Position numbers and translations under genes: made by a program. Under the pieces are notes generated by a model. The model ran no database searches, was not told the DNA's origin, and saw nothing but the letters and a program-made list of their open reading frames with translations. Below are positions 1 to 8,467 of a stretch of DNA of 64,000 nucleotides, one piece after another; the stretch's first letter is position 1, and each line of letters starts with the position of its first letter. The stretch covers positions 310,001-374,000 of the forward strand of contig NZ_JAKQYJ010000001.1 of NCBI RefSeq assembly GCF_022605525.1, given 5' to 3'. The stretch is from Porphyrobacter sp. GA68 (GTDB taxonomy: Bacteria > Pseudomonadota > Alphaproteobacteria > Sphingomonadales > Sphingomonadaceae).

Positions 1-793
1 CGGTGGAGTCCCTGGCGGGGGTCGCGACCTCACCAGCGAAAGCGTCATCCCCGCTGATGCGATGTTCGCCGGCGTCATGGACAGCCGCGACCCCATAACC
101 GTGGCGGGCCTGCCCATTGCCGACGCGTTCTTCCGTGCGCTTGATCCTGACGTGCAGGTCGAACGGCTGGTTGCGGAAGGCGACGAGCTGGGAGCCGGAG
201 CCCATATCATGCGGCTCAGCGGAAACGCGCGCGCGCTGCTCACCGCCGAGCGCAGCGCGCTGAACACGGTGCAGCACTTGTCCGGCATTGCAACCCTGAC
301 ACGCAAATACGTGCAGGCGATGGGCCGCACGGATTGCGTCCTGCTCGACACGCGCAAGACGCTGCCGGGGCTGAGGGCGCTGGAAAAATACGCGGTGCGC
401 ATGGGCGGCGGACAGAACCACCGCATGGGCCTGTGGGATGCTGCGATGATCAAGGACAACCACGTCCTTGTCGCGGGTTCGGTGAACGAGGCGGTCGGGC
501 GCGCCGTTACGGCGGGCGTCGCGCAGATCATCTGCGAGGTCGACCGGCTCGACCAGATCGAACCCGCGATCCGGGCGGGCGCGACCCGCCTGCTGCTCGA
601 TAACATGGATGCAGGCACGTTGCAGCAGGCGGTCGCACTGGTCGGCGGGCGGGTGCAGACGGAAGCAAGCGGCGGGATTACTCTGGAAACGATCGGCGCC
701 AAGGCAGCGACCGGCGTGGACTATATCTCAGTCGGTCGGCTGACCCAAAGCGCGCCCGCTGCCGACATCGGGCTCGATTTTACACCGCTGTGA
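1..793 (+). CDS. nadC: Nicotinate-nucleotide pyrophosphorylase, 5' end missing
   Basis: This enzyme (quinolinate phosphoribosyltransferase) converts quinolinate and PRPP to nicotinate mononucleotide in de novo NAD synthesis. The frame is open from base 2, and the residues before the first ATG at 62 (GRDLTSESVIPADAMFAGVM) match the family N-terminus, so the gene is cut by the window edge rather than starting at 62. Family signatures seen include LLDTRKTLPGLRALEKYAV, the following GGGQNHRMGL, and the C-terminal TEASGGITLETI and DYISVGRLTQSAPAADIGLDF. The visible part is about 263 residues against about 280 for the family, so little is missing. The other nad genes are not in view. Confidence 0.95.
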   Translation, partial: GGVPGGGRDLTSESVIPADAMFAGVMDSRDPITVAGLPIADAFFRALDPDVQVERLVAEGDELGAGAHIMRLSGNARALLTAERSALNTVQHLSGIATLTRKYVQAMGRTDCVLLDTRKTLPGLRALEKYAVRMGGGQNHRMGLWDAAMIKDNHVLVAGSVNEAVGRAVTAGVAQIICEVDRLDQIEPAIRAGATRLLLDNMDAGTLQQAVALVGGRVQTEASGGITLETIGAKAATGVDYISVGRLTQSAPAADIGLDFTPL

Positions 794-815
794 GCTTCGC
801 CTGTGCGGCTGCGAC

Positions 816-1424
816 CTAGCCCTGCCCTGCAAGCAGGTTTACCGACAACGACAGCACGCCAAGGTTGAAGGCGAATGCGAACAGGCTGTGCCCTGTGACC
901 ACCCGGCGCAAAGCCGTGCTGGTTATGGCGATGTCGGCGGTTTGGCACGTCATGCCGATCACGGCGGCGAAATGGACGAAGTCGGCGAAGCCCGGCTGCG
1001 CAGTGGCGGGAAACTCCAATCCGCCACCGTGTTCGTCACTCCAGAACATTCGGGCATAATGCATGGCATAGATGAGGTTGGCGAACACCCAGGCGGCAAT
1101 CAGGGTAACGAGGAGGAGGAAGCGCGCGGCAGTGTCGAGAGCGCCGCGCTCAAGCAGCAGCAGCGACAAAGTTGCCAGTACCGCGCCGCAAATCGTCACC
1201 GTCAGCACCAAGAGCAACAGACCACCGACATCATCCCGCCGCGCGTGACGGCGCAGCAATGAGGGATCGCCACCCCGCCAGAGAGGCACGCAGGAAGCGA
1301 CGAACACGGCGACGGCGAGACAAAAAGCCCCAAGCAGCGCAAAACGCAGCGGCACCACGGACGTCAATGCGCCACCACTGGCCGCAAAGACGCCCAGAAA
1401 CAGAACGTAGCGCGGATGCTTCAG
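816..1424 (-). CDS. DUF1345 family membrane protein
   Basis: This predicted inner-membrane protein of about 202 residues has four or more hydrophobic segments. Its C-terminal half carries the pattern typical of DUF1345: YAMHYARMFW, then FADFVHFAAVIGMTCQTADI, and a final FAFNLGVLSLSVNL. The function of the family is unknown. The homologous region begins LKHPRYVLFLG, just where upstream tadA ends. No ATG, GTG or TTG falls there; the only codon in position is CTG at 1424-1422, which overlaps the tadA stop (CTGA). An upstream start would force a long overlap with tadA in a non-conserved extension. Translation is therefore probably coupled to tadA. The family call is firm, the start is not. Confidence 0.75.
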   Translation of the reverse strand: MKHPRYVLFLGVFAASGGALTSVVPLRFALLGAFCLAVAVFVASCVPLWRGGDPSLLRRHARRDDVGGLLLLVLTVTICGAVLATLSLLLLERGALDTAARFLLLVTLIAAWVFANLIYAMHYARMFWSDEHGGGLEFPATAQPGFADFVHFAAVIGMTCQTADIAITSTALRRVVTGHSLFAFAFNLGVLSLSVNLLAGQG

Positions 1425-1876
1425 CGTCGTTTCCCCGCAAAAAAGGTTTGCAGCAGCGATCCGGCCTCCTGCTCGCCGATGCCGGCATACACTTCTGGCC
1501 GGTGCAGCGCCTGCGGATGATCGAACACTCGCGCGCCATGTTCCACCGCGCCGCCCTTCGGATCGGCCGCGCCGTAATAAAGTCTCGCGATTCGGGCGTG
1601 GCTGATTGCGCCGGCGCACATGGCGCACGGCTCAAGCGTCACCCACAGGTCGCACTGCGCCAGGCGCTCTTGGCCAAGGTGCTCCGCAGCCTGACGGATC
1701 GCCAGCATTTCGGCGTGGGCGGTAGGGTCACACAACACCCGCGGCCGGTTATGGGCACGGGCGATCACTTCGCCACGCAGAACAATCACCGCGCCCACGG
1801 GGACTTCGTCCGCAAACGCAGCAAGCCGCGCTTGTTCAAGCGCGGCTTGCATTGGTTCGGGAAGGCGCCAGCGCAT
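1421..1876 (-). CDS. tadA: tRNA-specific adenosine deaminase TadA
   Basis: TadA deaminates adenosine 34 to inosine in the wobble position of tRNA-Arg(ACG). The protein has 151 residues, the usual length. The zinc and catalytic signatures of the cytidine/deoxycytidylate deaminase fold are intact: HAE in DPTAHAEMLAIRQAAEHLG (His ligand and catalytic Glu) and the PCAMC cysteine pair in LWVTLEPCAMCAGAISHARI. It sits 18 bases downstream of a small lipoprotein gene and overlaps the following DUF1345 gene, all on the minus strand. An alternative ATG lies eight codons downstream at 1852. Confidence 0.93.
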   Translation of the reverse strand: MRWRLPEPMQAALEQARLAAFADEVPVGAVIVLRGEVIARAHNRPRVLCDPTAHAEMLAIRQAAEHLGQERLAQCDLWVTLEPCAMCAGAISHARIARLYYGAADPKGGAVEHGARVFDHPQALHRPEVYAGIGEQEAGSLLQTFFAGKRR

Positions 1877-1894
1877 CCGCTGGCGCCCCGGATG

Positions 1895-2146
1895 TTACTC
1901 GGTCCGGCCGGTGGCAGGCGTACCGGCCGCATCCGGCTGGCGCACGTCCACATCGACGGTCGGCACTTCGACCTGCGTGGTGCCGGTCTGGACTTCCACT
2001 TCTGCCGGGCGGACGTCATACTCGGGAAGCTGACCGCCCTGTACGTCAACCGTGGGGAGTTCGCCTTCCTGTGTCTGGTCAACGTCGCAGGCGGACAGGC
2101 CCAGCAATGCGCCACCGGCCAGTGCTACTGCAATAATCTTTTTCAT
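1895..2146 (-). CDS. Small secreted lipoprotein of unknown function
   Basis: This 83-residue protein has a lipoprotein signal peptide: basic MKK, a hydrophobic stretch, then the lipobox LGLSAC with the modified cysteine near residue 20. The mature part is short, acidic and rich in Val, Asp, Pro and Gln, with the related segments PTVDVQGG and PTVDVDVRQ suggesting a degenerate internal repeat; no enzymatic motif is visible. A good ribosome site (AAGGAAG, six bases upstream) supports the start. It probably is anchored in the outer membrane or faces the periplasm. It precedes tadA by 18 bases on the same strand. Confidence 0.75.
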   Translation of the reverse strand: MKKIIAVALAGGALLGLSACDVDQTQEGELPTVDVQGGQLPEYDVRPAEVEVQTGTTQVEVPTVDVDVRQPDAAGTPATGRTE

Positions 2147-2298
2147 CAGATGCTTCCTTTATTTTGCCTAGATGTTGCCGCAATCTAGCTGAACTGCAGC
2201 CGCTGGCAAGGGCGCTGTCCGGCTTGACCTTTTTTCGACGCAAGGGTAAGCGCGCGCCTTCCCGGCATCGCCCGTAACATCTGCAAACGAGAAAAGTC

Positions 2299-2589
2299 AT
2301 GTCGCGCATCTGCGAACTCACCGGCAAAGGCCGTCAGGTCGGCCACAACGTCAGCCACGCCAACAACAAGACCAAGCGCGTCTTCCTGCCCAACCTGCAG
2401 AACGTGACATTGCTGTCGGAAAAGCTGGACCGCTCGTTCAAGTTTCGGGTGTCCACGCACGGCCTGCGCTCGGTCGAACACAACGGCGGACTGGACAACT
2501 GGCTGCTCAAGACCAGCGACGAAAAGCTTTCAGCCGGAGCGCTGAAGGTGAAGCGTGAACTGAAGAAGGCGGGCAGCGAAGCGGCCTGA
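2299..2589 (+). CDS. rpmB: 50S ribosomal protein L28
   Basis: The protein has 96 residues and the L28 signature at the N-terminus ([20 protein letters not shown] followed by ANNKTKR), then RRFLPN-like and [15 protein letters not shown] segments. It binds 23S rRNA in the large subunit. The C-terminal extension of about 20 residues ([12 protein letters not shown]) is common in alphaproteobacteria. The gene is monocistronic: the upstream lipoprotein is divergent, and a hairpin overlapping its stop codon separates it from the convergent peptidase gene. Confidence 0.97.
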   Translation: MSRICELTGKGRQVGHNVSHANNKTKRVFLPNLQNVTLLSEKLDRSFKFRVSTHGLRSVEHNGGLDNWLLKTSDEKLSAGALKVKRELKKAGSEAA

Positions 2590-2598
2590 GCCGCTTTT
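2579..2598 (+). terminator. Intrinsic terminator of rpmB
   Basis: A perfect 7-bp stem AAGCGGC/GCCGCTT with a CTGA loop is followed directly by TTTT. The left arm lies in the last rpmB codons and the loop contains part of the TGA stop. The convergent M23 gene ends at 2614. Confidence 0.75.
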
Positions 2599-2613
2599 GC
2601 CGACGAACTGCCG

Positions 2614-3522
2614 TCAGGGTCTTGGCGGCAGGAACAGGAGCGGGTCGAGCCGCGCATCCTCCCACTTGAGGCTCCAGTGCAGATGCGGCCCGGTCGCGCG
2701 CCCGCTCGCCCCGATGGTGCCGAGCAGCTGGCCCTGACGAACCGTCTGGCCTTCCCGCACAGCAAGGCTGTCGGCATGGAGGAAGGCGCTGTTCAGCCCC
2801 TTTCCGTGGTCGATGATGATCAGCTTGCCTTCCAGCGAGAACTCCGTTTCCGCTGCCAGCACGACAACGCCGCTGGCTGGCGCTACGAACGCGGTGCCGC
2901 GACCGCCCGCTAAGTCGAGGCCCGAATGGTAGCTGCCCGGCTCTCCGCGATAGATCCGCTGGGCGCCGAACCGGCCCGACACGCGCCCCGGGGCCGGCCA
3001 GATGAACCCCTCGCGCCAGCCCTCGCTGCGGCTTCGCACCTCCCGGGCGGCATTGATTCGGGCCAGTTCCGGCGCGCGTCGCCGCAGGAACGCTTCGGAC
3101 GAACCGCCGGGCGTGCGGGCGACATTCACATGTTCGATCTGCCACACGCGTGGCCGGATGGTCAGGTCCTGCTCGACGGTCCTGCCGTCCTTCATCTCGG
3201 CGACGAGCCGGGCGGTCCCCGGCGCATCCCGGTCGAAGCCGGCGAAGAACCGCCCTTCGTCATCCAGTTCCAACGGCTGCCGGTCCAGCCGGGCGGCTCG
3301 CGTTCCCGCAGGCGCCTGCCCTCTGATCCACCCGCCCTGTTCCAGTTCACCTTCAAACAGGAACGCGGTCGGCCCGGCACTCCTGGTCGCCGGTTCGCTC
3401 GCGGGAACTGGCTGGGTCACTCCGGCCTGCGGCTCCGGTTCAGCAATCCGGGTGGCGGGAACGCAGGCGCCCAGCAACAGGGCGCCAATAGCCGCCGATG
3501 AAGCGCCACCACACCCGCTCAT
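2614..3522 (-). CDS. M23 (LytM) family peptidoglycan peptidase, lipoprotein
   Basis: This 302-residue protein has a signal peptide ending in the lipobox LLLGAC, so it should be membrane anchored. The C-terminal ~130 residues form an M23 domain with the metal ligands visible: GRFGAQRIYRG, SYHSGLDLAGG (His and Asp), and GPHLHWSLKW (HxH). All ligands are kept, so it is likely an active glycyl endopeptidase-type enzyme rather than an EnvC/NlpD-like inactive factor. The middle region before the domain has no recognised motif. Its start overlaps the stop of the upstream DUF2093 gene by four bases (ATGA), indicating co-transcription xseA, DUF2093, M23. Confidence 0.88.
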   Translation of the reverse strand: MSGCGGASSAAIGALLLGACVPATRIAEPEPQAGVTQPVPASEPATRSAGPTAFLFEGELEQGGWIRGQAPAGTRAARLDRQPLELDDEGRFFAGFDRDAPGTARLVAEMKDGRTVEQDLTIRPRVWQIEHVNVARTPGGSSEAFLRRRAPELARINAAREVRSRSEGWREGFIWPAPGRVSGRFGAQRIYRGEPGSYHSGLDLAGGRGTAFVAPASGVVVLAAETEFSLEGKLIIIDHGKGLNSAFLHADSLAVREGQTVRQGQLLGTIGASGRATGPHLHWSLKWEDARLDPLLFLPPRP

Positions 3523-3722
3523 CCGCGACCGGTGAGGCGCCGGGCCGCCAGTTCGGGGGAGGCATAGGCTTCCTGCAAATCCGTGCTCCAGTACCGCAGT
3601 TCGGCCAATGGAATAGCCACGGCAGACACCGCGCAGTAAACGTATTTGCCAGGCCGCAGAACACGAAAGCCGTTCGGCCCGTACTGCAGCCGCGCCTCGT
3701 CATCACTTGAATTCATCAGCAT
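3519..3722 (-). CDS. DUF2093 domain protein
   Basis: This small protein of about 67 residues matches the alphaproteobacterial DUF2093 family: ARLQYGPNGFRVLRPGKYVYCAV followed by a conserved IPLAELRYWS segment (given here only in part). No function is known. I chose the ATG at 3722 because TAAGG lies seven bases upstream; a TTG six bases earlier is possible. It lies 17 bases after xseA and overlaps the next gene by ATGA, a common order in this bacterial group. Confidence 0.8.
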   Translation of the reverse strand: MLMNSSDDEARLQYGPNGFRVLRPGKYVYCAVSAVAIPLAELRYWSTDLQEAYASPELAARRLTGRG

Positions 3723-3739
3723 GGCCAAACCTTAACAGC

Positions 3740-5203
3740 TTACGGCGCGCCGAACAAATCATCCTGCCGCGCCGACGGCGAACCTGCGCGCTTCCTTGGA
3801 GCCTTCGCTGCTAGCGCCGCCGGCACTACATCGAGACTGCCGTCCGCAAACTCGATCTGCAGGCGCTCCTCCCGCTCGGCAATGGCCTTGCGCAGGACGA
3901 CATCGCCATTTGCCGCGCGGACCAGCACGAAGCCGCGCTTCAGTGGCGCTTTGGGATCGAGCGAGCGATAGATACGCGCGGCTGCGTCAAGGCGCTGTTC
4001 CGCGCCGCGTCCGATCCGCTCCAGCAATTGCGGGCGCAGCGCGATCCGGCGCAAGGTCGCCTGCCGGCTGGCGATCTGCTGTTGCAGCAACGGCAGCGAC
4101 AGCCGCCCGCCGTACCGCTGCAACTGCTCGCCCGCAGTGCGGGCGCGATCCTGCAGCGCGCGCCGCAACCTGTCGGCCACTTCATCGAGCCGCAGCGCCT
4201 GCGGTTGCAGCAGCGCCTCGACACGCGGCAACCGCTGGACGCGCGCCAGCAGCCGTTCCTGTCCCAGCGTGACCGGGCGAACCGCCGCCCGGCGGGTGCG
4301 CGCGGCGAAGTCCGCCAGCAACGCCTGCAGTTCCGCCTTCACCGGCACAGCCATTTCGGCGGCCGCAGTCGGCGTTGGCGCGCGGCGGTCGGCGGCAAAG
4401 TCGCACAAGGAGGTGTCGGTTTCGTGCCCCACCGCGCTGATGACCGGGATGGAGGACGCCGCGACGGCGCGAACGACCTCTTCCTCGTTGAAGCTCCACA
4501 GATCCTCGATGGAGCCGCCGCCGCGCGCGACGATAAGAAGATCGGGCCGAGGCACCGCGCCGCCGGGTGTCAGCTCGCCAAAACCGCGCACGGCCGCTGC
4601 GACCTGCCGCGCCGCGTCCGGCCCCTGCACCAGAACCGGCCACAGCAGCACTTCCGTCGGAAAGCGGTCGGCCAGCCGATGCAGGATGTCGCGGATCACC
4701 GCCCCGGTCGGCGATGTCACAACCCCAATGACGCGCGGCAAATAGGGCAGCGCGCGTTTCCGCTCGCGGGCGAACAGCCCTTCCGCTTCCAGCCGCGCCC
4801 GGGTTCGTTCCAGCAGGGCGAGCAGCGCGCCCTCCCCCGCCAGCTCCATGCTGTCGATCACGATCTGGTACTTGGACCGGCCGGGATAGGTCGTGACCTT
4901 GCCCGATGCGATCACCTCCAGCCCGTCCTCGGGTCCGAAGGCAAGCCGCGCCGCGCTCCCGCGCCACATCACGCCGTCGATCACCGCCTTGTCGTCCTTG
5001 AGCGCGCAGTAGAGGTGCCCCGAGGCCGCCCGTTTTACGCCAGACAGTTCGCCGCGCAGGCGGACAAAGCCGAAGCGGTCCTCCATTGTCCGCTTGATCA
5101 GGCTGGAAACTTCGGAAATGCTCAGCGGCTCGGCGTTGTCGCCGGGATGCTGCTTGGCTACGAGGCGACCGGCATCGTCATCGTCGTTGAAGGAAGCGGG
5201 CAT
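3740..5203 (-). CDS. xseA: Exodeoxyribonuclease VII large subunit
   Basis: XseA is the catalytic subunit of ExoVII, a single-strand DNA exonuclease active from both ends in repair. The 487-residue protein has the N-terminal OB-fold nucleic-acid-binding domain (about 25-125: [17 protein letters not shown], then [10 protein letters not shown]) and the catalytic ExoVII_large domain with [40 protein letters not shown] and [19 protein letters not shown] long coiled-coil-like Arg/Leu/Gln region follows. The start at 5203 has AAAGGA five bases upstream; another ATG lies at 5209. The start codon shares the CATG at 5201-5204 with the divergent purD start. The small subunit xseB is not in view. Confidence 0.95.
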   Translation of the reverse strand: MPASFNDDDDAGRLVAKQHPGDNAEPLSISEVSSLIKRTMEDRFGFVRLRGELSGVKRAASGHLYCALKDDKAVIDGVMWRGSAARLAFGPEDGLEVIASGKVTTYPGRSKYQIVIDSMELAGEGALLALLERTRARLEAEGLFARERKRALPYLPRVIGVVTSPTGAVIRDILHRLADRFPTEVLLWPVLVQGPDAARQVAAAVRGFGELTPGGAVPRPDLLIVARGGGSIEDLWSFNEEEVVRAVAASSIPVISAVGHETDTSLCDFAADRRAPTPTAAAEMAVPVKAELQALLADFAARTRRAAVRPVTLGQERLLARVQRLPRVEALLQPQALRLDEVADRLRRALQDRARTAGEQLQRYGGRLSLPLLQQQIASRQATLRRIALRPQLLERIGRGAEQRLDAAARIYRSLDPKAPLKRGFVLVRAANGDVVLRKAIAEREERLQIEFADGSLDVVPAALAAKAPRKRAGSPSARQDDLFGAP

Positions 5204-6518
5204 GAACATCCTTTTGCTGGGCAGCGGCGGGCGTGAACATGCGCTCGCGTGGAAGCTGGCGCAATCCCCGGTCCTCGCCAGGCTCTATGCCGCACCGGGC
5301 AATCCGGGCATCGCGCAACACGCCGAGCTGGTGCAGCTGAACCCCGCCGATCATCCGCAGGTCGAGCAGTTCTGCCGCGACCGGATGATAGATCTGGTGG
5401 TGATCGGTCCGGAGGCGCCTCTGGTTGCGGGGCTCGCGGATGATCTGCGCGCCGCCGGCATCGCGGTGTTCGGCCCGTCTCGCGCCGCGGCCCAGCTTGA
5501 AGGAAGCAAGGCGTTCACCAAGGCACTGTGCGCGCAGGCGGAAATCCCGACTGCGGCCTATGCCCACGTCCGCTCCATCGCAGAGGGCCGGGAAGCGCTG
5601 GACCGCTTCAACGCACCCTTCGTCCTCAAGGCTGACGGGCTGGCCGCCGGGAAAGGGGTCGTAATCGCCGAGAGCCGGCATGAGGCCGAAGTCGCGCTGG
5701 CGGACCTTCTGCAAGGTCGCTTCGGCCCAGCCGGTAGCGCGGTGGTCATCGAGGAGTTTCTGCAAGGCGAAGAGGCCAGCTTTTTTGCCCTGACCGACGG
5801 CCGCACGGTTATTCCGTTCGGCAGCGCGCAGGATCACAAACGCGTAGGCGACAGCGACACAGGCCCTAACACAGGCGGCATGGGCGCCTATTCGCCCGCC
5901 CCGGTTCTGACACCCACGCTGGAGGCACAGGTGATGAAGGACATCATCGGACCGACAGTCGCCGCCCTTGCAGCGCAAGGCGTGCCCTACTCCGGCGTCC
6001 TCTACGCGGGGCTGATGCTCACGTCGGACGGGCCGAAGCTGATCGAATACAACTGCCGTTTCGGCGACCCGGAATGTCAGGTGCTGATGATGCGCTATAG
6101 CGGCGATCTGGCCACGCTGATGCTGCTGTGCGCGCGCGGCGAACTCGACCAGCTGGAGAGCGGACGCCACCGGTTCGAACCTGTGACCGCTCTGACCGTG
6201 GTCATGGCGGCCAAGGGCTATCCCGGGCAGCCGGAGACTGGCGGCAGCATTGATCTGGGTGCGGCGGAAGCAGACGGGGCCAAGATTTTCCACGCCGGAA
6301 CCGTTCTCGACCACGGGACACTCCGGGCGAGCGGCGGCCGGGTACTGAATGTCACCGCAACGGGGAAAAGCGTCGCGGAAGCGCAGGCAGCCGCTTACGC
6401 CGCGGTGGATGCGATCCACTTCCCCACCGGCTTCTGCCGCCGCGATATCGGCTGGCGAGAGGTGGAGCGGGAAGCGCGATCATCGCAACAGACAGCCGGC
6501 GAAAGCGCCGCAACGTAG
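5202..6518 (+). CDS. purD: Phosphoribosylamine-glycine ligase
   Basis: GAR synthetase performs the second step of de novo purine synthesis (phosphoribosylamine + glycine + ATP). The 438-residue protein begins [19 protein letters not shown] and has the ATP-grasp signatures [36 protein letters not shown] and [23 protein letters not shown] stands five bases before the ATG at 5202; the upstream in-frame codons are antisense to xseA. It is divergent from xseA with no intergenic space, so its promoter must lie inside xseA. The last ~25 residues (after [14 protein letters not shown]) are a slightly extended tail. Confidence 0.96.
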   Translation: MNILLLGSGGREHALAWKLAQSPVLARLYAAPGNPGIAQHAELVQLNPADHPQVEQFCRDRMIDLVVIGPEAPLVAGLADDLRAAGIAVFGPSRAAAQLEGSKAFTKALCAQAEIPTAAYAHVRSIAEGREALDRFNAPFVLKADGLAAGKGVVIAESRHEAEVALADLLQGRFGPAGSAVVIEEFLQGEEASFFALTDGRTVIPFGSAQDHKRVGDSDTGPNTGGMGAYSPAPVLTPTLEAQVMKDIIGPTVAALAAQGVPYSGVLYAGLMLTSDGPKLIEYNCRFGDPECQVLMMRYSGDLATLMLLCARGELDQLESGRHRFEPVTALTVVMAAKGYPGQPETGGSIDLGAAEADGAKIFHAGTVLDHGTLRASGGRVLNVTATGKSVAEAQAAAYAAVDAIHFPTGFCRRDIGWREVEREARSSQQTAGESAAT

Positions 6519-6576
6519 CTCCGGGCCGCCGGGCGGCCGCGGCGGCTGTGCGGCATCTGCGGATCAAGGGATAAGC

Positions 6577-7728
6577 TCAGGCGGCGCCCTGCCGGGCGAG
6601 CGCGGGCCGAGCCTCCTCTTCCTTCTCCGCCTGTTCGTACGGCAATTCGATGACTACCGAAAAGCCGCCCTCGTCATTGCGGCGGATTTCGAAACGGTGA
6701 TCGTCGCCATAGGCTTGTTCCAGCCGGTTACGAATGTTGACGAGGCCCACTCCCGTCGAAATCTTGGCACGGGCGGACAGGTCGGCTGCCGTCAGCGGTC
6801 CGGCCGCACCGGGGCCAGGGCCCGTGTCGCTCACCTCAATCCGCAATCGCGTACCGATTCGCTGGGCAGTCAGGGAGATTTTCGCACCTTCTTCCTGGGG
6901 GCTGACCGCGTATTTGATGGCGTTTTCCACCAGCGGCTGCAGCAGCAGGGACGGCAGGCGTCCCTCCGCCGCCTCGTGGCTGATGCGAAAGGACGTGCGC
7001 AGCCGCTCTTCAAAGCGCATTCGTTCTATGTCGAGATAAAGTTTGAGGTTCTCCACCTCCTGCGCCACCGTCACCGTGCCGGTGGGTTGCGCGACCAGCG
7101 TATGCCGCAGGAACGCGGACAGCCGGGTCAGCATGGCGTTCGCGGGCTCGGTCTGTTTCAGCAGTACCAGCGTGCTGATGGAATTGAGCGTATTGAACAG
7201 AAAATGCGGGTTCAGCTGGTAACGCAGCATGGCGAGCTGCGCGTTGGCCGCCTGCGCCTCCAGCCGCAGAAGATGATCGGCCTGCTGCTCGATCTTGAGA
7301 AAGAAGTTGATAGCGAAATACAGCGCCGACCACGCGCCCAGCAGGGTCAGCGGATAGATCAAAATGCCAAGGAACAGCTGGGCAAAGCCGGTGGTCCGGT
7401 CTGGCCGGTACAGGGTGATGACCCAGGCATCGATAATGGTCAGCACGCCCACCGCGACAACCAGCGCGGCCGACGCACCGGTCCACAGCAGGATCGGCCG
7501 CAGCTGCATCAGGTGGCGATAAATGACCGCCAGGATCAGGCTGATCGAGAATCCGGTGATCATCTCGATCAGCGTGATGATGACGAAATCCCATTCCTGC
7601 CGCCCCGCGATGGCGGAAGCGGACCGCAGAATAAACGCGCCACCCCAGCCAGCAGCCTGCAGGTTCCAGAACGCCCGGTTCTTGTTCTCGAAGAACGGAA
7701 CCGGCTTTATCGGGAGAACGGCCATCAT
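6577..7728 (-). CDS. LytS/YehU-type sensor histidine kinase
   Basis: This 383-residue membrane kinase has four hydrophobic segments in residues ~40-165, a short linker, then the His_kinase domain with the phospho-accepting histidine in LRYQLNPHFLFNTLNSIST. The ATP-binding domain shows the N box LVENAIKYAVSP and a G box in GVGLVNIRNRLEQAYGD. Such kinases usually work with a LytTR response regulator, but none is adjacent: purD lies convergent on one side and the HD gene divergent on the other. The stimulus cannot be read. The start is one of a TTG-ATG-ATG run; I chose the first ATG. Confidence 0.87.
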   Translation of the reverse strand: MMAVLPIKPVPFFENKNRAFWNLQAAGWGGAFILRSASAIAGRQEWDFVIITLIEMITGFSISLILAVIYRHLMQLRPILLWTGASAALVVAVGVLTIIDAWVITLYRPDRTTGFAQLFLGILIYPLTLLGAWSALYFAINFFLKIEQQADHLLRLEAQAANAQLAMLRYQLNPHFLFNTLNSISTLVLLKQTEPANAMLTRLSAFLRHTLVAQPTGTVTVAQEVENLKLYLDIERMRFEERLRTSFRISHEAAEGRLPSLLLQPLVENAIKYAVSPQEEGAKISLTAQRIGTRLRIEVSDTGPGPGAAGPLTAADLSARAKISTGVGLVNIRNRLEQAYGDDHRFEIRRNDEGGFSVVIELPYEQAEKEEEARPALARQGAA

Positions 7729-7749
7729 CAAGCGCCGGCCTTAGCGCAA

Positions 7750-7778
7750 TTGTGACGCGTCCCGCCAGCGTGTAGTAT
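7750..7778 (+). promoter_or_regulatory. Candidate sigma70-type promoter of the HD gene
   Basis: A TTGTGA (7750-7755) and TAGTAT (7773-7778) are separated by 17 bases. The predicted start of transcription is about 15 bases before the ATG at 7801, with a GAGGAGAGG ribosome site between. It lies in the 70-base gap between two divergent genes. Confidence 0.45.
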
Positions 7779-7800
7779 GCGCTTTTGAGGAGAGGATCCG

Positions 7801-8460
7801 ATGGAGCGGACAGAAGAATTCAGCCGGCCGGCCGCAGACGAGCATGGATCCGACCCATCGCATGGCGCGGCCGAGCACGGAAAGGCGCGCGCTGCCTTCC
7901 GCGCCATGGACGAGGGTACGGCCGCCGACTGGCAGATCATTGGCGGTGAATATCGCGCCTTTGCGAAGGGGTTGCCCGATCGGGTGCTGGCCCATCTCAA
8001 GCTGCTGGATGGCGACTTCGGCGGTTTCCCGGTATGTCGGCTGGAACACTCACTGCAAACCGCCACCCGCGCCCATCGGGACGGGCGGAATGAGGAATAT
8101 GTGGTCATGGCGCTGTTGCACGATATCGGCGACACGCTGGGCAGCTATAACCACCCGGAAGTCGCGGCCGCCATCCTGAAGCCGTTCGTGTCAGAGGAAG
8201 TCCACTGGATCTGCCAGAACCACGGCGCTTTTCAGGGCTATTACTACTTTCACTTTCTGGGGATGGATCGCGACGTTCGCGAACAGTTCCGCAATCACCC
8301 GCATTTCGAAGCATGCCGGCTGTTCTGCGAGAAATACGATCAGGCGGCATTTGATCCCGACTACGACAGCGAACCGCTGGAGTTTTTCGAACCGATGGTG
8401 CGCCGGGTGATGGCTCGCCCCCGTGTATCGTTGTATGCCGCCGCCATGGAAGACGCGTAG
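7801..8460 (+). CDS. HD-domain protein resembling the PhnZ/MIOX-type diiron oxygenases
   Basis: This 219-residue protein has an HD domain. Its metal-ligand pattern follows the PhnZ group closely: RLEHSLQTATRA (first His), ALLHDIGDTLG (HD), YNHPEVAAAIL (His), ICQNHGAFQGY (His) and FCEKYDQAAFDPDYDS (C-terminal Asp). PhnZ-type proteins are mixed-valent diiron oxygenases cleaving small organophosphonates; others with this pattern act on other diols. The 45 N-terminal residues are polar and not conserved-looking. No phosphonate gene lies nearby, so the substrate is unknown. A plain phosphohydrolase remains possible. Confidence 0.8.
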   Translation: MERTEEFSRPAADEHGSDPSHGAAEHGKARAAFRAMDEGTAADWQIIGGEYRAFAKGLPDRVLAHLKLLDGDFGGFPVCRLEHSLQTATRAHRDGRNEEYVVMALLHDIGDTLGSYNHPEVAAAILKPFVSEEVHWICQNHGAFQGYYYFHFLGMDRDVREQFRNHPHFEACRLFCEKYDQAAFDPDYDSEPLEFFEPMVRRVMARPRVSLYAAAMEDA

Positions 8461-8467
8461 GGAAGAC

